Shown in pieces: positions 1 through 10,230 of a DNA stretch of 64,000 bases. Location of the stretch: contig NC_065550.1 of NCBI RefSeq assembly GCF_022605725.1, forward strand, positions 5,642,001-5,706,000, written 5' to 3'. Below the pieces are notes generated by a model. It ran no database searches. It saw only the letters and a program-made list of their open reading frames with translations, and was not told the origin of the DNA. Position 1 is the stretch's first letter. Every line of letters starts with the position of its first letter. The position numbers and the translations under genes are program-made. The stretch is from Anthonomus grandis grandis (Eukaryota > Arthropoda > Insecta > Coleoptera > Curculionidae).

Positions 1-282
1 AACTCATGAGAGTACCCATTAGGGTGCTCCCTATTGCAGAGGCCGCAGTTTTAAATGAGGTTGTTGGGGCATTATGTAACGAGACTACCGAAGAACTAAC
101 ACCTGCAAACCCGTTTTTGGAAATCAGACAAAAAGAAAAACCTGTTGACTTAGCATTGGAGAGTTTACAAAATATAACTGCAAGGAGAAACCCTAATTTT
201 TACATGATTTCCAATTTGTGGGGAAAGGTAGCAAGATTTTGTTTGTTTAAACCAGCATACAAGTTGGGTGAAGACATTATTG
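1..282 (+). CDS. RGP1: RGP1 exon (5' end cut by window edge)
   Basis: Internal exon of the RAB6A-GEF complex partner RGP1, an arrestin-fold protein that works with RIC1 to activate RAB6 at the Golgi for retrograde transport. The frame is open from the window edge and contains LPIAEAA, NPFLEI, LQNITARRNPNFY and VARFCLFKPAYKLGED, which I recognise as the conserved C-terminal half of RGP1. The exon ends at g282 before the donor GTAAG, in phase 1. The reading frame continues 38 bases into the intron before a stop, so that tail is not coding. Earlier exons lie outside the window. Family call confident; the exact annotation name is from memory of the family. Confidence 0.88.
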
Positions 283-336
283 GTAAGAATATAGTAATCA
301 AAGTTAAAATAAATATTTAACTAAAGTTGTTTTCAG

Positions 337-564
337 GAACTTTTGACTTTACTGTGTCCACTGTAAAATGTATGCAGGTATCAGTATCTCTTCAGTGCGA
401 AGAAGAGACGATAATTGACCCGTTTGAAAATAATCCAGAGAAAAACAAACAAGTTCGGATTATCACTTATAGCAAACACCATGAAGTATGTCTCGGGTAC
501 AAATATACTCAACTGATTTTACCGATTCCTTTACATGTTACACCAGCATTTTCTACAGACTTAG
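337..564 (+). CDS. RGP1: RGP1 exon, penultimate
   Basis: This exon follows a 54-base intron (283-336, GTAAG...TTTTCAG). The split codon g|ga gives Gly and joins GEDIIG to TFDF, as in the family. It encodes VSLQCEEE and LILPIPLHVTPAFSTDL, the conserved arrestin-like core. It ends at g564 before GTTAGT, in phase 1. The next exon is 11.9 kb away, and the join g|tg makes the Val of VSLRWRLHFEF, a signature RGP1 motif. No stop or frameshift is seen. Confidence 0.88.
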
Positions 565-984
565 GTTAGTAGTTCAAATTAAAATACTTTTGAAGTTTTT
601 TATTGCGAAATGCAAACAAAAAGACTGCTGTATAACGTCTGAATATTTTCTATTTGAATTTTAGAGTTAATTTTTTTATTTGAAAGGTTTTTTTCTACAT
701 CTTATGGTCGTATATTTTCGTCAGTTTTCTGAAAATTAATTCAGACCTGCGCCTGAGTTCCTAATCATAGTGATAATAAATTTATTAGCAATAAATAGCA
801 TGGCAATCGTATAAATAACTTCTTAGATTCCAATCACAAAACAGATCACAAAGTTTCAAAACTCCAACTTAATTGTGTTGTTTTACTTATATGTTTTATT
901 TATTATGTAAATATTTAATCAGTAATTGGTTCAATATTCATTTTAAAATAAATACCCTGTATTATTGTTAACCACTCGATGCAC
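565..984. other. RGP1 intron 2, 5' stretch without recognisable element
   Basis: AT-rich intron sequence between the splice donor and the first LINE. I see no open frame or paired inverted repeat here. Confidence 0.6.
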
Positions 985-1019
985 AATGGTACCTTTAAAA
1001 TGTGCACCTTTAAACATTA
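985..1019. repeat. target-site duplication, left copy
   Basis: 35-base direct repeat matching 5721-5755 with a single c/t difference at its eighth base. It flanks the minus-strand LINE at its 3' (tail) end. Confidence 0.85.
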
Positions 1020-1294
1020 TAATAATAATAATAATAATATATATTCAGCAGATAATACATTCATACATTATAATATTACAAATGCTTAATCGCTAATAAT
1101 ACCCAATACACAATGGTATTTTAAAAATACTTTGTGTGCATTTCCTGTCTATCCAAATTAATTAATTAAAATAAAAACAATTTTTAAGAAAATAATATTA
1201 AACAAAAGTGATTCAAAAAATAAAATAGAATTAAATTAAATTAGGGGAAAGAAAGGGAAAAAAACAGAAAGAAAAATAAACAGTACTATGTGTA

Positions 1295-1989
1295 TTATAC
1301 TAACCAAGTGACGTTATTATCTAATATCTCGTGGATACTTTTAATTTTGTTATAGAGTTTATTTCTGAGTTCTACGGGAAGTTGATTATAGATTTTTGCT
1401 GAGGTATATGTTAAAGTTTTTTGACATTTAGTTTTTGTGGTCTTTGGGATAGTTACATTCTTATTTAAAGCTTGTCTAGTGTTCTGATTGTGAGATATGA
1501 AATGCAAGTAGTGTGGATTCTTACACAGAAGCCTAACCACTGCTTTCAAGTAAATTTGATTTACTTGCAACAATTTAGCTTCTCTAAATAAAATATCCGA
1601 GGAATACAATTTTGGTTTGTTAAACATTACCTTCAGAACATATTTTTGGGTAATCATAAGGATGGTCTTACTTGTTCCGCCCCATGCTGTTATGCAATAG
1701 TTTATAATTGATTCAACCAGAGCTTGATAAATGGTCGTAAGGGTCTTTTTTTGCATAAATTGTCTTAATTGACGAAATTTATAAATAAGTTTCCGAACTC
1801 GAGTGGAAATATACTCAACATGGTGGTGCCACTTTAGATTATAATCCAAAATAACACCTAAATATTTAACCTTGATCTGCCTTTTTATTTGCTGGGTCCA
1901 AGAACATTCAGTTATGCCACAGTCGTTTTCGTGTAATGTGATCTTTTTTAATGTGCTAGATGTAACAACCGCAACAACTCATTCACATA
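1295..1989 (-). pseudogene. LINE reverse transcriptase, C-terminal part
   Basis: The open frame 1849-1295 carries the thumb/C-terminal region of a non-LTR reverse transcriptase: LKWHHHVEYISTRVRKLIYK, ALVESIINYCITAWGG and IYNQLPVELRNKL. Minus-strand 1989-1850 supplies the piece just after motif B (SIYVNELL) but runs into a stop. The YADD region is damaged or missing. It joins across the mariner insertion to the fragment at 4117-4327. Confidence 0.8.
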
Positions 1990-1991
1990 TA

Positions 1992-2520
1992 CAGGGTGTC
2001 CAAGATAAGGATCCTAAGCATGGGGATCTCGGTACCTGTTGGAGATACAGCTTCGGTTAAATTAGGAAAAAGTTGTGCACTTTGAAGCGTATTTACATGC
2101 CGTTGAGAAACTTAAAAAATTTCCATGGCCTGCTGAAATATTTGGAAAAAACGGAAATTTTCCAATATCGATTTTATTTTTTCCTGGCTTTATTTTAAAA
2201 GATATCAAAAAACTATTGATACTTTCTCATTGACACTTTTGAAGTAGTACGTGATGGCGCTTTTAAATTTTATATCCGACGTTTCGTTTCCGAGAAACCA
2301 CCATCAACTTTATTTTTTTATATGGCGCGAAAAGAAAGTACACCCTGTATCTGATTCCATTTTTTATTACAAATTCAACGATGTATCACATGTTACATTT
2401 TTTTGTTAGTTGAAAGGAAAAATGCAAATTTTCTATTTTTTTAGCATATTTTTTAAGTAAGCTTTGGAAACAAATGCTTTGACGTATGTAAATACCTGTT
2501 ACCGAGTCTGTCACATTTTT
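1992..2520 (+). repeat. left terminal inverted repeat of mariner-like element
   Basis: Matches the reverse complement of 3588-4114 almost throughout, including the caagataaggatcctaagc block near the tip. Confidence 0.85.
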
Positions 2521-2773
2521 CTTAATATTTATTTAGAGAGTGATGAAGCTAAATGAAGCATTGATTTGCATTGTACATTGTACTACTTATAAATAAAAAA
2601 ATGTAACCAGTAATAGACAAATGTTTTATGATTTTTCTAACGATATGCAACAAATAATGAATACATTTTAACAATAACGAAAAAAGCAAATAAATTAACG
2701 CATTTTATACATTTAATTTAAAACAGGTGTTCAAACAGGTTTCCATTATTTTTTAGACATAAGTATGATCTTC

Positions 2774-3460
2774 TTACAGTAGCAGTTTGCAATTAAGATA
2801 TCGTTCTGCTGTTAATGAATAATAGTAAATAAATGGACCTAGTATTTTGGTTCCTAAAATTCCACACCACATATTAAACCCAAAACGTTGTTGATGTCTA
2901 GATAGTTTCTTAACACGCGGATTTTGTTGGGCCCAGTAATGACTATTGCGGCGGTTAAAGATACCATTATTAGTGACCATACTTTCGTCGGACCATATTA
3001 TTTTTGATGGAAAATTAAAATCCTCTTCACAGGCACGTGTATACCACTCACAAAAATGCCGACGTCGTTCGAAATCCCCAGGTTTAAGTCCTTGGCAAAT
3101 TCTAAATTTGTAGGGGTGATATCTGTTTTTACGTAAAATAAACTGAGCTGTAGATTTGGCCACTCCTACATTTTTTTCAATTTGCCTGGTTGATATCTCG
3201 GGGTTTTCAATAACTGCTTGTAAAACGTTATTTTGAGTTTCTTCAAGAGATTCCTTTTTTTGAGATAAAACAGGCTTTTTAAACCAACCATATTCTTTTA
3301 AATTTCGAGCCAACTCTAAGAAAATGGATTTACATGGTTGCTTTCTATCTGGAAATTTATTAAGATACATTGCTACTGTATTTACAGTATTTTTGTAGCA
3401 CAAAATGTAGCACGACAGCATGTCAAACTTTTCTTCATCACTATAATGACCACCAGGCAT
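2774..3460 (-). pseudogene. mariner-like transposase, C-terminally truncated
   Basis: I chose MPGGHYSDEEKF (3460) as the start; the longer frame upstream is hydrophobic noise. Residues about 5-60 resemble the DUF4817-type N-terminus, followed by a helix-turn-helix (STRQIEKNVGVAKSTAQFIL) and YHPYKFRICQGLKPGD. The first catalytic Asp lies in IIWSDESM. The frame ends after NMWCGILGTKILGPFIYYY, so the second and third catalytic residues and the whole C-terminal third are missing. The protein cannot be a working transposase. Confidence 0.82.
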
Positions 3461-3587
3461 ATTTGAAGATAATAACACAATTTTAGCAATAATAACGACA
3501 ACAGTAAATAATAATAACAATAATTACTCAACAAACAACACCTCGACAATTACGGTAACAACAACGGCAATTAATATTTAATAAAAA

Positions 3588-4114
3588 ATATGTGACAGGG
3601 TAAAAGGTATTTACGTCAAAGTGTCAAAGCATTTGTTTCCAAAGCCTACTTAATAATATGTTTAAAAAAAAGAAAAATTGTATTTTTCCTTTTAACTAAC
3701 AAAAAAAATGTGACATGTGATGCATCGTTGAATTTGTAATAAAAAATGGAATCAGATACAGGGTGTACTTTCTTTTCGCGCCATATAAAAAAATAAAGTT
3801 GATGGTGGTTTCTCAGAAACGAAACGTCGGATATAAAATTTAAAAGCGCCATCACGTACTACTTCAAAAGTGTCAATGAGAAAGTGTTAATAGTTTTTTG
3901 ATATCTTTTAAAATAAAGCCAGGAAAAAATAAAATCGATATTGGCAAATTTCCGTTTTTTCCAAATATCTCAGCAGGCTATGGAAATTTTTGAAGTTTCT
4001 CAACGGCATGTAACTACGCTTCAAAGTGCACAACTTTTTCCTAATTTAACCGAAGCTGTATCTCCAACAGGTACCGAGATCCCCATGCTTAGGATTCTTA
4101 TCTTGGACACCCTG
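3588..4114 (-). repeat. right terminal inverted repeat of mariner-like element
   Basis: Partner of 1992-2520. It ends CACCCTG before TA. Confidence 0.85.
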
Positions 4115-4116
4115 TA

Positions 4117-4981
4117 TAGAGAACAATACGGGTCCAAGGACAGTTCCCTGTGGCACACCACATTCTACCAACCTAGGCAAACTGACACATCCATTTATTT
4201 TGGTGCTTTGTGTTCTTTGGTTAATGTAACTTTTAAACAGGCTGTAAGGGATCCCTCGAATCCCAGTATTTTCCAGTTTTTTTAGCAGAATATCGCCATG
4301 CCAGGGTCCAGAAATATTGCCATGCACCTCTCGTCACAGTCGAAACACTTTCCTATCTGTTCTGTAATACAATTCACCGCATCTTCTGTACTTTTATTTT
4401 GTTTAAATCCAAATTGAAATTGTGACAAAAAATCATTTTTTTCTAAAAACTTGAAGTCTAAGTTTCATGCATTTCTCTATGATTTTTGAAAGATTACTGG
4501 TTAAAGCTATGGGTCTATAATTACTAATAATAATTTTTTTATCTTCCGATTTATGCAACGGGGTTACAGTGGCATGTTTGAAAATTAAGGGAAAAATACC
4601 AGTCTCATATACTAAATTTACAAGATGTAGAATTGGTTTAATAAGGTGTTTATGATACTTTTTCAAAAATAGTGCAGGTATTTCGTCAGCCCCGGATGCT
4701 GCATTAGTCTTAAGAGTGCTTATTAATTGAATTAATTCATTTTCCGTTATAGGTTTAAGATACATAGAGTTTCCACTTGGATTATTTTTTGGGTTTAAGC
4801 TGGCCTGTCTTGGATTTTTAATTTTACCCGCCATAATTTTTCCAATTGTGCTGAAATAGGAATTAAAAGCATCTGCAATATTATCATCTCCCGTAATTTC
4901 ACCACCGCAGCTGTTGTCAATTACAGCTGCATATTCGCAGACCGATCTTGTTCTCTCGTTTGTTGCTGCTTCTTTGACCAC
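4117..4981 (-). pseudogene. LINE reverse transcriptase, fingers and palm
   Basis: The minus-strand frame 4981-4433 holds the fingers (ISTLKTNAASGADEIPALFL, HKSEDKKIIISNYRPIALTS). The frame 4327-4117 holds CGVPQGTVLGPVLFS, reverse transcriptase motif B. A frameshift lies between the two near 4330-4433. The frame stops where the mariner-like element is inserted at 4114. Confidence 0.82.
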
Positions 4982-5084
4982 CTTCCAGACCTGTTTTATG
5001 TTATGTTTATTTTCCGCGAGTTTGTTAGAGAAATAATTATTTTTTGTAATGTTAATTAATCTTGACAGGTTATTACGATAGTCT

Positions 5085-5720
5085 TTAAAGGTTTATTAGT
5101 TTCATTAGTCTTAAGTGTGCTATACTTATCTTTTTTAATTTGTCTCTCGTTCTAATAGATTTAATTATACCGAGAGTAATCCAGGGTTTTAATTTACGAT
5201 TTTTACATTTAATATATGAGTTGCTGCTGGCGTTTTCGAAAATGATTTTAATTGATGTTACGAAATTAGTAGCACATTTATCAGAATCATTGGAATTAAA
5301 TATTTGTTCCCACTTTTCATTCTCCAAAGCCGCAGCTTTCTACTTGATCATAGTCGATTTTTTTCACACTTGTATTTTTACTACATATAGATTATCTTTG
5401 TAATTTTATACTAAGTAAAATTGGGTAATGATCTGATAAGCCGCTATATATAACTTCGGAGCTCATGTTGGTCCAGGTGTTCTTGACAAAGAAATGGTCC
5501 AAGCATGAAGATATTTGTCCATTTCTTTCCCTCGTCGGTTTATCAATCATGGAGTTGAAACCATTCTGATGCATAATATTTAAATATTTCACCACATTTG
5601 TATCATGCAAATTCAAAATATTGAAGTTTATGTCTCCTACAAAAATTTCTAGTTTTTGACTCGTGATTTTTTCAGCAAAGAGTGAGTTTAAGTCCTGCAA
5701 AAAGTCTTGTTTATCTGTAT
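5085..5720 (-). pseudogene. LINE AP-endonuclease domain, truncated
   Basis: Minus-strand 5700-5392 contains VGDINFNIL (the GDFN metal-binding motif), CLDHFFV and SDHYPILLSI (the SDH motif) of an APE-type endonuclease. The frame at 5327-5085 (KLKPWITLGIIKSIRTRDKL) is the linker to the reverse transcriptase. The N-terminal part of the domain is absent because of 5' truncation at about 5720. Confidence 0.82.
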
Positions 5721-5755
5721 AATGGTATCTTTAAAATGTGCACCTTTAAACATTA
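5721..5755. repeat. target-site duplication, right copy
   Basis: Partner of 985-1019. It abuts the truncated 5' end of the LINE. Confidence 0.85.
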
Positions 5756-5889
5756 AAGTTAGTATCTTAATTAATTGAGGTTAGTTAATAATAATGTCAA
5801 AACAAAACAATAAATAAAATATACCTCTTTCTAGTCTAGTCATAACTAGATATTATATTTTATATTAATTATATGAAATAAGATATTGT

Positions 5890-6065
5890 ATAATTATTAT
5901 TAATTATCCATTTATTTATTTATTTTTTTACTTTAAAGTATTTATTGGTCTTAATATTAATTGGGAGATCATTAAATATTTTTGGCCCCACAATAAATAA
6001 TGAATCTGACAGAGAGCATGCTTGGGATTTTGCAGAGCTACGTTTTGTTGTGCGGCATTTCTTGT
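5890..6065 (-). mobile_element. LINE 3'-end fragment with AAAT-type tail
   Basis: The minus-strand translation reads SDSLFIVGPKIFNDLPI..., the usual C-terminus of a CR1-type reverse transcriptase, with a stop at 5924-5922. It is followed by a short (ATTT)n run at 5908-5925 on the plus strand. It is fused directly to a different LINE at about 6065. Confidence 0.6.
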
Positions 6066-7260
6066 GTTTTTGAAATGGCTCAACTTTTCTTTATAGTAAC
6101 TGGTCACAATGTCTGTAAATACGTTTTGTAATGCAAGATATAATTAGTTTATAGAGTCTGAGTAAACATGTTATTGGCCAATATTTAGCCGGTTTTTGAG
6201 TGTTTTGGCAGTCCTTGGACAAGAGGTAAGTGGTCCCTTCTGTTAAGAAATTGGGCATATTTGGAGGATTTATAAGAACCTCGATCAGAAGGTAGGTCAG
6301 ACGTTGTTAATGTGTTGACCACAATTTATTAATCCAGTAATTTTGGACGTGATCTGGGCCTGGAGCTTTCCATTTGTGTAGCTTTTTTATGACGTTAGCC
6401 ACTTCTTCAACTGAAAATGGTAAATATGCCATTCGATTATATGTTTGCCACTTTGCTCGTTCTTCATCCAGCCATTCGGTGTCGAGGTTGCATTCACTAG
6501 GTGTTGTTAATTGAGTGCCCCAGAACTCCTCGATGTTTTCTTTAGCGGGGTATATGTTAATGGCAGTGTTTGTTGGAGCAGTGTCGTTGAGCTTTCGATA
6601 AAATTGTTTTTCTGAGCGTTCTTATTTGCTTTTATTACTGGATTTATACCTTCTTAAGCGACATGAAAAATAGGTAACTTCTGTTGAGTGTCTAGACATT
6701 GTTCCGGACTACAGTTTTCTGGGTCTTGCTGTATATGATGTTTGGACTGATGCATTATTCCCTCTAATCTTTCTTGTACTTTTCTGGTTCTGATACCTCC
6801 GATGTATTCCTTTAGCTGGCCAATGTCTGTCCTAATATCTTTAATTTTTTTTAGTATTCTTCTTTGCATGGCGATGTCGCTCTTTCAGTATAATACTTTG
6901 CTGGTTATTTATTATTTTTAATCCCAAGGTTTTAATAACAGCGGTAGCCGCAGAGTAGATTATCAATTAGATGAAGTTGTTTAAGTGTCGTAACTGTAAG
7001 AGTCAGGTATAATTAAGTTGGCAGCATTAAGAAGAATAGCCAATTTGCGGGAAGAGTTAACTCTAGGAAGAGCTGGTATTGTTGAGGAGTTTGTGCCTTC
7101 ATATTCTGCCATTGACCTTCTAAACTCTGTTTTAAGTTTAGCATGCCCTTCATCAATATGTTCATTCTTCTGGTCTTCGTTTTGGGTTTCTTGATTTATT
7201 ATCACTTCTGGTAAGTGTACTTGGTCTGGGGTGTCTAGGTTTTCTTCCGCTTCTATTCTC
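6066..7260 (-). pseudogene. R4/R2-superfamily-like LINE reverse transcriptase, N-terminal half
   Basis: Minus-strand reading in several frames gives: MAEYEGTNSSTIPALPRVN (about 7113); a basic coiled stretch (KIKDIRTDIGQLKEYIGGIR, about 6840); FYRKLN, then NIYPAKENIEEFWGTQ (about 6560); LHKWKAPGPDHVQNYWI (about 6360); and EGTTYLLSKDCQNTQKPAKY with WPITCLL (about 6230-6160). These are the pre-RT and fingers motifs of a LINE family quite unlike the CR1-like elements elsewhere in the window. The R2-superfamily placement is tentative. Frameshifts and stops are common, so it is an old copy. Confidence 0.6.
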
Positions 7261-7399
7261 TCTTGTCGGCATTGTCCTGCAAATTGTACGTTATTGCGTT
7301 GATCATTTATTTCTGCTGAAATTTCCCTTTTAATCGAGCTAATTCAGGTTTCTGGGATCAAGTTGTTTCTAAAAATGACGCGGTATTGCTATCCTACGC
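7261..7399. other. short spacer, nothing recognised
   Basis: Mixed-composition sequence between two LINE fragments. It may be the eroded 5' end of the minus-strand LINE. Confidence 0.4.
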
Positions 7400-7592
7400 T
7401 GTCTATTTTAAGCGGTGTCTTGGTGACTCTGCTTGTGTATACTGGAGGGTTTTTACCCCAAAGCCTTTAAACTTCGCAAAACTATTTCTGTTTTTAAAAA
7501 AGGTGATCACCTTGACTCTAATAATTATCGCCCTATCTCGTTGATAACAATCTTTTCAAATGTTTTGGTCTTGCTTAAAGATAAATTGTATA

Positions 7593-9271
7593 CAGATCGT
7601 GTTATCGTGAGCTACGTATTACCCAAAATAATAGCAACACCGCTTGGTTGCGGCTTGCAGGCGGTGGAATTTTTCGTTTTTATTTTTTGAACCGGGAGTC
7701 AGCAGACCTCACTTTGCTGTGTTACTGCACGTTGCATTAATAATTTTTGAGCGTTATTTTCGTGTTTTTTTCACTATGGCTGTTTATACCCCTTCCGAAA
7801 GAGTTAATTAAATGGTTTTATGGAGGCAATTCGGCAGTACAATGTAGAGATTTATTTTCAGTGACATTTGAGAATAGACCAATTCCTTGTGCAAAAACGG
7901 TTTTAAATGTGGTTACAAATTTTGAGACATCTTTTTGTTTTCAAGATTGTAAAAAATGCCACACAAAACGTCAAGAACCACCTGTTGAAGTGGTCCAGGA
8001 TATAGAACGGCGGGAAGAAATGGTTTGCAGTACCCTAGAACTTGATTCGACACGGTCCACTAGAAGTGTTGGAAAGGAACTGGGAATGAGCAATAAAACT
8101 ATTGCTCGTATCTGGAAAAAATATGGGTACAAATGTTTCAAGTATTCAAAAACTCAGGAAATATTTCCTGAAGACCAGTGGCGAAGAATGGAATTTTGTG
8201 AGACGATGATGGAAAAGGCAAATGAAAACGAACATTTTTTAAAAAATATTTTGTTTTCTGATGAATCTTCTTTTCCATTACATGGCACAATTCTTCCATT
8301 GTTCGTTATTGGTCTCAGGAAAACGAGCACAGAAGTTTTCAGTTTCGTACCCAGTATCCTCAGATTTTTGAATGTTTGGGCAGGTATTTTGGGCGACAAT
8401 GTTATAGGGCCATTTTTTATTGATGGCACTTTAAACGCCCAATAGTACCTAGAGTTGCTGCAAAACCAAGTTCTTCCTGCCATTCAAATCCTACCTGATG
8501 TAGACCTGGGATCGGTTTATTTTCAGCAAGATGGCTGTCCTGCTCATAACGCGGCTAGGGTAAAAGAATTTTTAACAAATACTTTTCCTAACCGCCTTAT
8601 TAGTGGGACTGGCGATATTAAATTGCCTCCTAGATCTCCAGATTTGTCTCCAAATGACTTTTATCTGTGGGGTTACCTTAAGCAGACCATTTACAAGCAT
8701 GAATTTAGTAGGCCAACAAATTTAGAGGAGTTGCGAAATAAAATTGTCGAAGGTGCCAATTCCATTTTACCTGAAACTCTTTTGGTGGTGCGAAATAGCT
8801 TTTACGATAGGTTAAGTTTTTGTTTAGCGAAAGAAGGCGGTTTATTTGAGCCTTTTATTTAAAAAATGATATGTTGTTAAGTTTGTTTATTAGAGTTTTA
8901 TTTATGATTTTTTATTATATTTTTATCAGAGTTGATATTTTATTTTTTATTAGAATAACGCTTTAATTTTCATTATGCAAAACACAGCATATTAAACATT
9001 TTAAGATTACAATTCTATGTGGGTTTTACACATTGTCATGTCTGTAAAACCCGCATTAGAATAAATATTTTAAAAATGCCTGGATTTTCGCGTAATATTT
9101 TGGAACATTTTGTCGCCAAACGACGCAGCTCCCACGAAAGTCAGATGTTTACTAATCCCGTCCTCGGGCCGGTCGGGGCGGTGCTCTGTCGCAGGCACTC
9201 GTACACGCGCGACGTTGCAAAATTTCGCCTCTATGCGGTTTCCTATAAGTAACGAACGAAAACACGATCTG
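7593..9271 (+). mobile_element. DD41D mariner-type transposon, 1679 bp
   Basis: The ends CAGATCGTGTTATCGT (left) and the reverse complement CAGATCGTGTTTTCGT (right) are imperfect inverted repeats of about 26 bases, flanked by TA at 7591-7592 and 9272-9273. Taking the element out at TA restores the host reverse transcriptase frame KDKLY-MFFETNGLL exactly. It encodes a damaged transposase on the plus strand. Confidence 0.87.
7776..8862 (+). pseudogene. DD41D mariner-type transposase
   Basis: The start is ATG 7776 (MAVYTPSERVN); a frameshift near 7810 leads into WFYGGNSAVQCRDLFS, a DUF4817-like N-terminus. A helix-turn-helix (STRSVGKELGMSNKTIARIW) follows. The catalytic residues lie in LFSDES (about 8261), FQQDGCPAH (about 8521-8547) and SPDLSPNDFYLWG; 41 residues separate the second and third Asp. 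Only two lesions are seen: the frameshift near 7810 and an in-frame TAG at 8443-8445. The copy is fairly young. Its length (about 361 codons) is normal for the group. Confidence 0.85.
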
Positions 9272-9273
9272 TA

Positions 9274-10179
9274 TATGTTCTTTGAAACCAACGGGCTTTT
9301 AATGGATGTACAATTTGGATTTAGAAGAAATTGGTCGACTGCAAATACTGTGTGTGAGCTGTTTGATTACTTAGTCGAAGGCTTTAAGAGTGGGGTTTTT
9401 GTTAGTAGTACTTTACTTGACCTCTCCAAGGCCTTCGACTGTGTTTCACATAACATATTAGTGAGGAAGCTGGAGTCATATGCCAAAAGTGTTGCCCTAG
9501 TATAAAGTTATTTAACAAGCAGAAGACACGTAACCAGTGTTAAGCGAAATATGGTAGATGAGACATAAGGTGCCACAGGGTTCTCTTCTGGAGTCCCTGC
9601 TCTTTTTCATATATATAAATGATATAACAACATCTTTGGCCGAAAGTAAAGTTACTCTTTACGCAGATGACACTAGCTTTCCCTTCTGTGCTAAAAACTA
9701 TAAAAGTGAGTTTAATGGAACAAGTGGGTGAGTGCAAAGAAGTAGCGAACGACTGGCTGAGGGCTTATATGTTGTATTTGAATAGGGCAAAAACAGAACA
9801 TATGACCTTCTCCCTGAGAAGGCGTGAGAGCCCTAGTAATCCAGAAAAAATAAAGTTCCTACGAAATTTTCTTGGCCCAAAATTGACTTTTGAGCAACAT
9901 TTGAACTCTGTTCTGAGAAATTTAACGAAAATAGTTGAAAAGCAGGTCTGTTTATTGTCTAGGGTCACTCCGCACATGCTTTCAGGGTCTTCCGTTTGTA
10001 GCGCGGTTAGGGTTCTCTTTGGTATTGGACATCGAGATGATGTCAGCCGGTGCTTTGCAGAGCTCTTCATACTTTCCTTGCCTTCTCAGTATATTCTTGA
10101 GTACGTGCTATATGCCTTTAGGTCCATTAGCATGAAACAAGAGCTCGAAATTACCTTAGAGTTCAGTTTCTTCGACTGA
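9274..10179 (+). pseudogene. LINE reverse transcriptase, palm and thumb
   Basis: Motif A (LDLSKAFDCVSHNIL, about 9418-9462), motif B (KVPQGSLLESLLFFIYIND, about 9569-9625) and motif C (LYADDT, about 9658-9672) are all visible, but in three frames. A stop follows VALV at 9505. The C-terminal part (LTFEQHLNSVLRNLTKIVEK) is in the frame of 9667-10179. Damage is moderate. Confidence 0.75.
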
Positions 10180-10230
10180 GAACATCATGGAATAAAACTC
10201 TCCACTATGCACCAATATTTTTTAATAAAC

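Larger units (their letters stand above)
1992..4114 (-). mobile_element. mariner-like element with about 0.5-kb terminal inverted repeats
   Basis: Ends are CAGGGTGTCC...GGACACCCTG flanked by TA (1990-1991 and 4115-4116). The inverted repeats are very long, about 1992-2520 and 3588-4114, with a few per cent mismatches. Each repeat carries a second inner copy of the terminal motif (acaccctgta at 2339-2348, tacagggtgt at 3758-3767). Removing the element at TA restores the reverse transcriptase frame ...VLFS-I-YVNELL. The transposase inside is truncated. Confidence 0.88.
985..5755 (-). mobile_element. 5'-truncated CR1/Jockey-group LINE with 35-bp target duplication
   Basis: The element reads on the minus strand: endonuclease at 5700-5085, reverse transcriptase at 4981-4117 and 1989-1295, then a tail of (ATT)n at 1020-1040. 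The 35-base block starting aatggta and ending aaacatta occurs at 985-1019 and 5721-5755 with one mismatch. This is the target-site duplication left by target-primed reverse transcription. The 5' end is cut inside the endonuclease domain, the usual 5' truncation. A mariner-like element (1992-4114) sits in the reverse transcriptase domain. The clade assignment (CR1/Jockey group) is by motif only. Confidence 0.85.
7400..10230 (+). mobile_element. CR1/Jockey-group LINE fragment split by a DD41D transposon
   Basis: The plus-strand reverse transcriptase runs FKLRKTISVFKKGDHLDSNN with YRPISLITIFSNVL (7464-7573), is interrupted at 7592, and resumes at 9274 with NGLLMDVQFGFRRNWSTANT, LLDLSKAFDCVSHN, VPQGSLLESLLFFIYIND and YADDTS (9661-9675). 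The C-terminal domain continues to about 10230. Motif D and later parts are in shifted frames. It lies inside RGP1 intron 2. Confidence 0.8.

Noticed and set aside
1021..1040. (ATT)n runs here and at 46914-46933 and 51258-51308 as independent microsatellites
   Set aside because: Each sits at the 3' end of a LINE in the correct orientation, so they are LINE tails.
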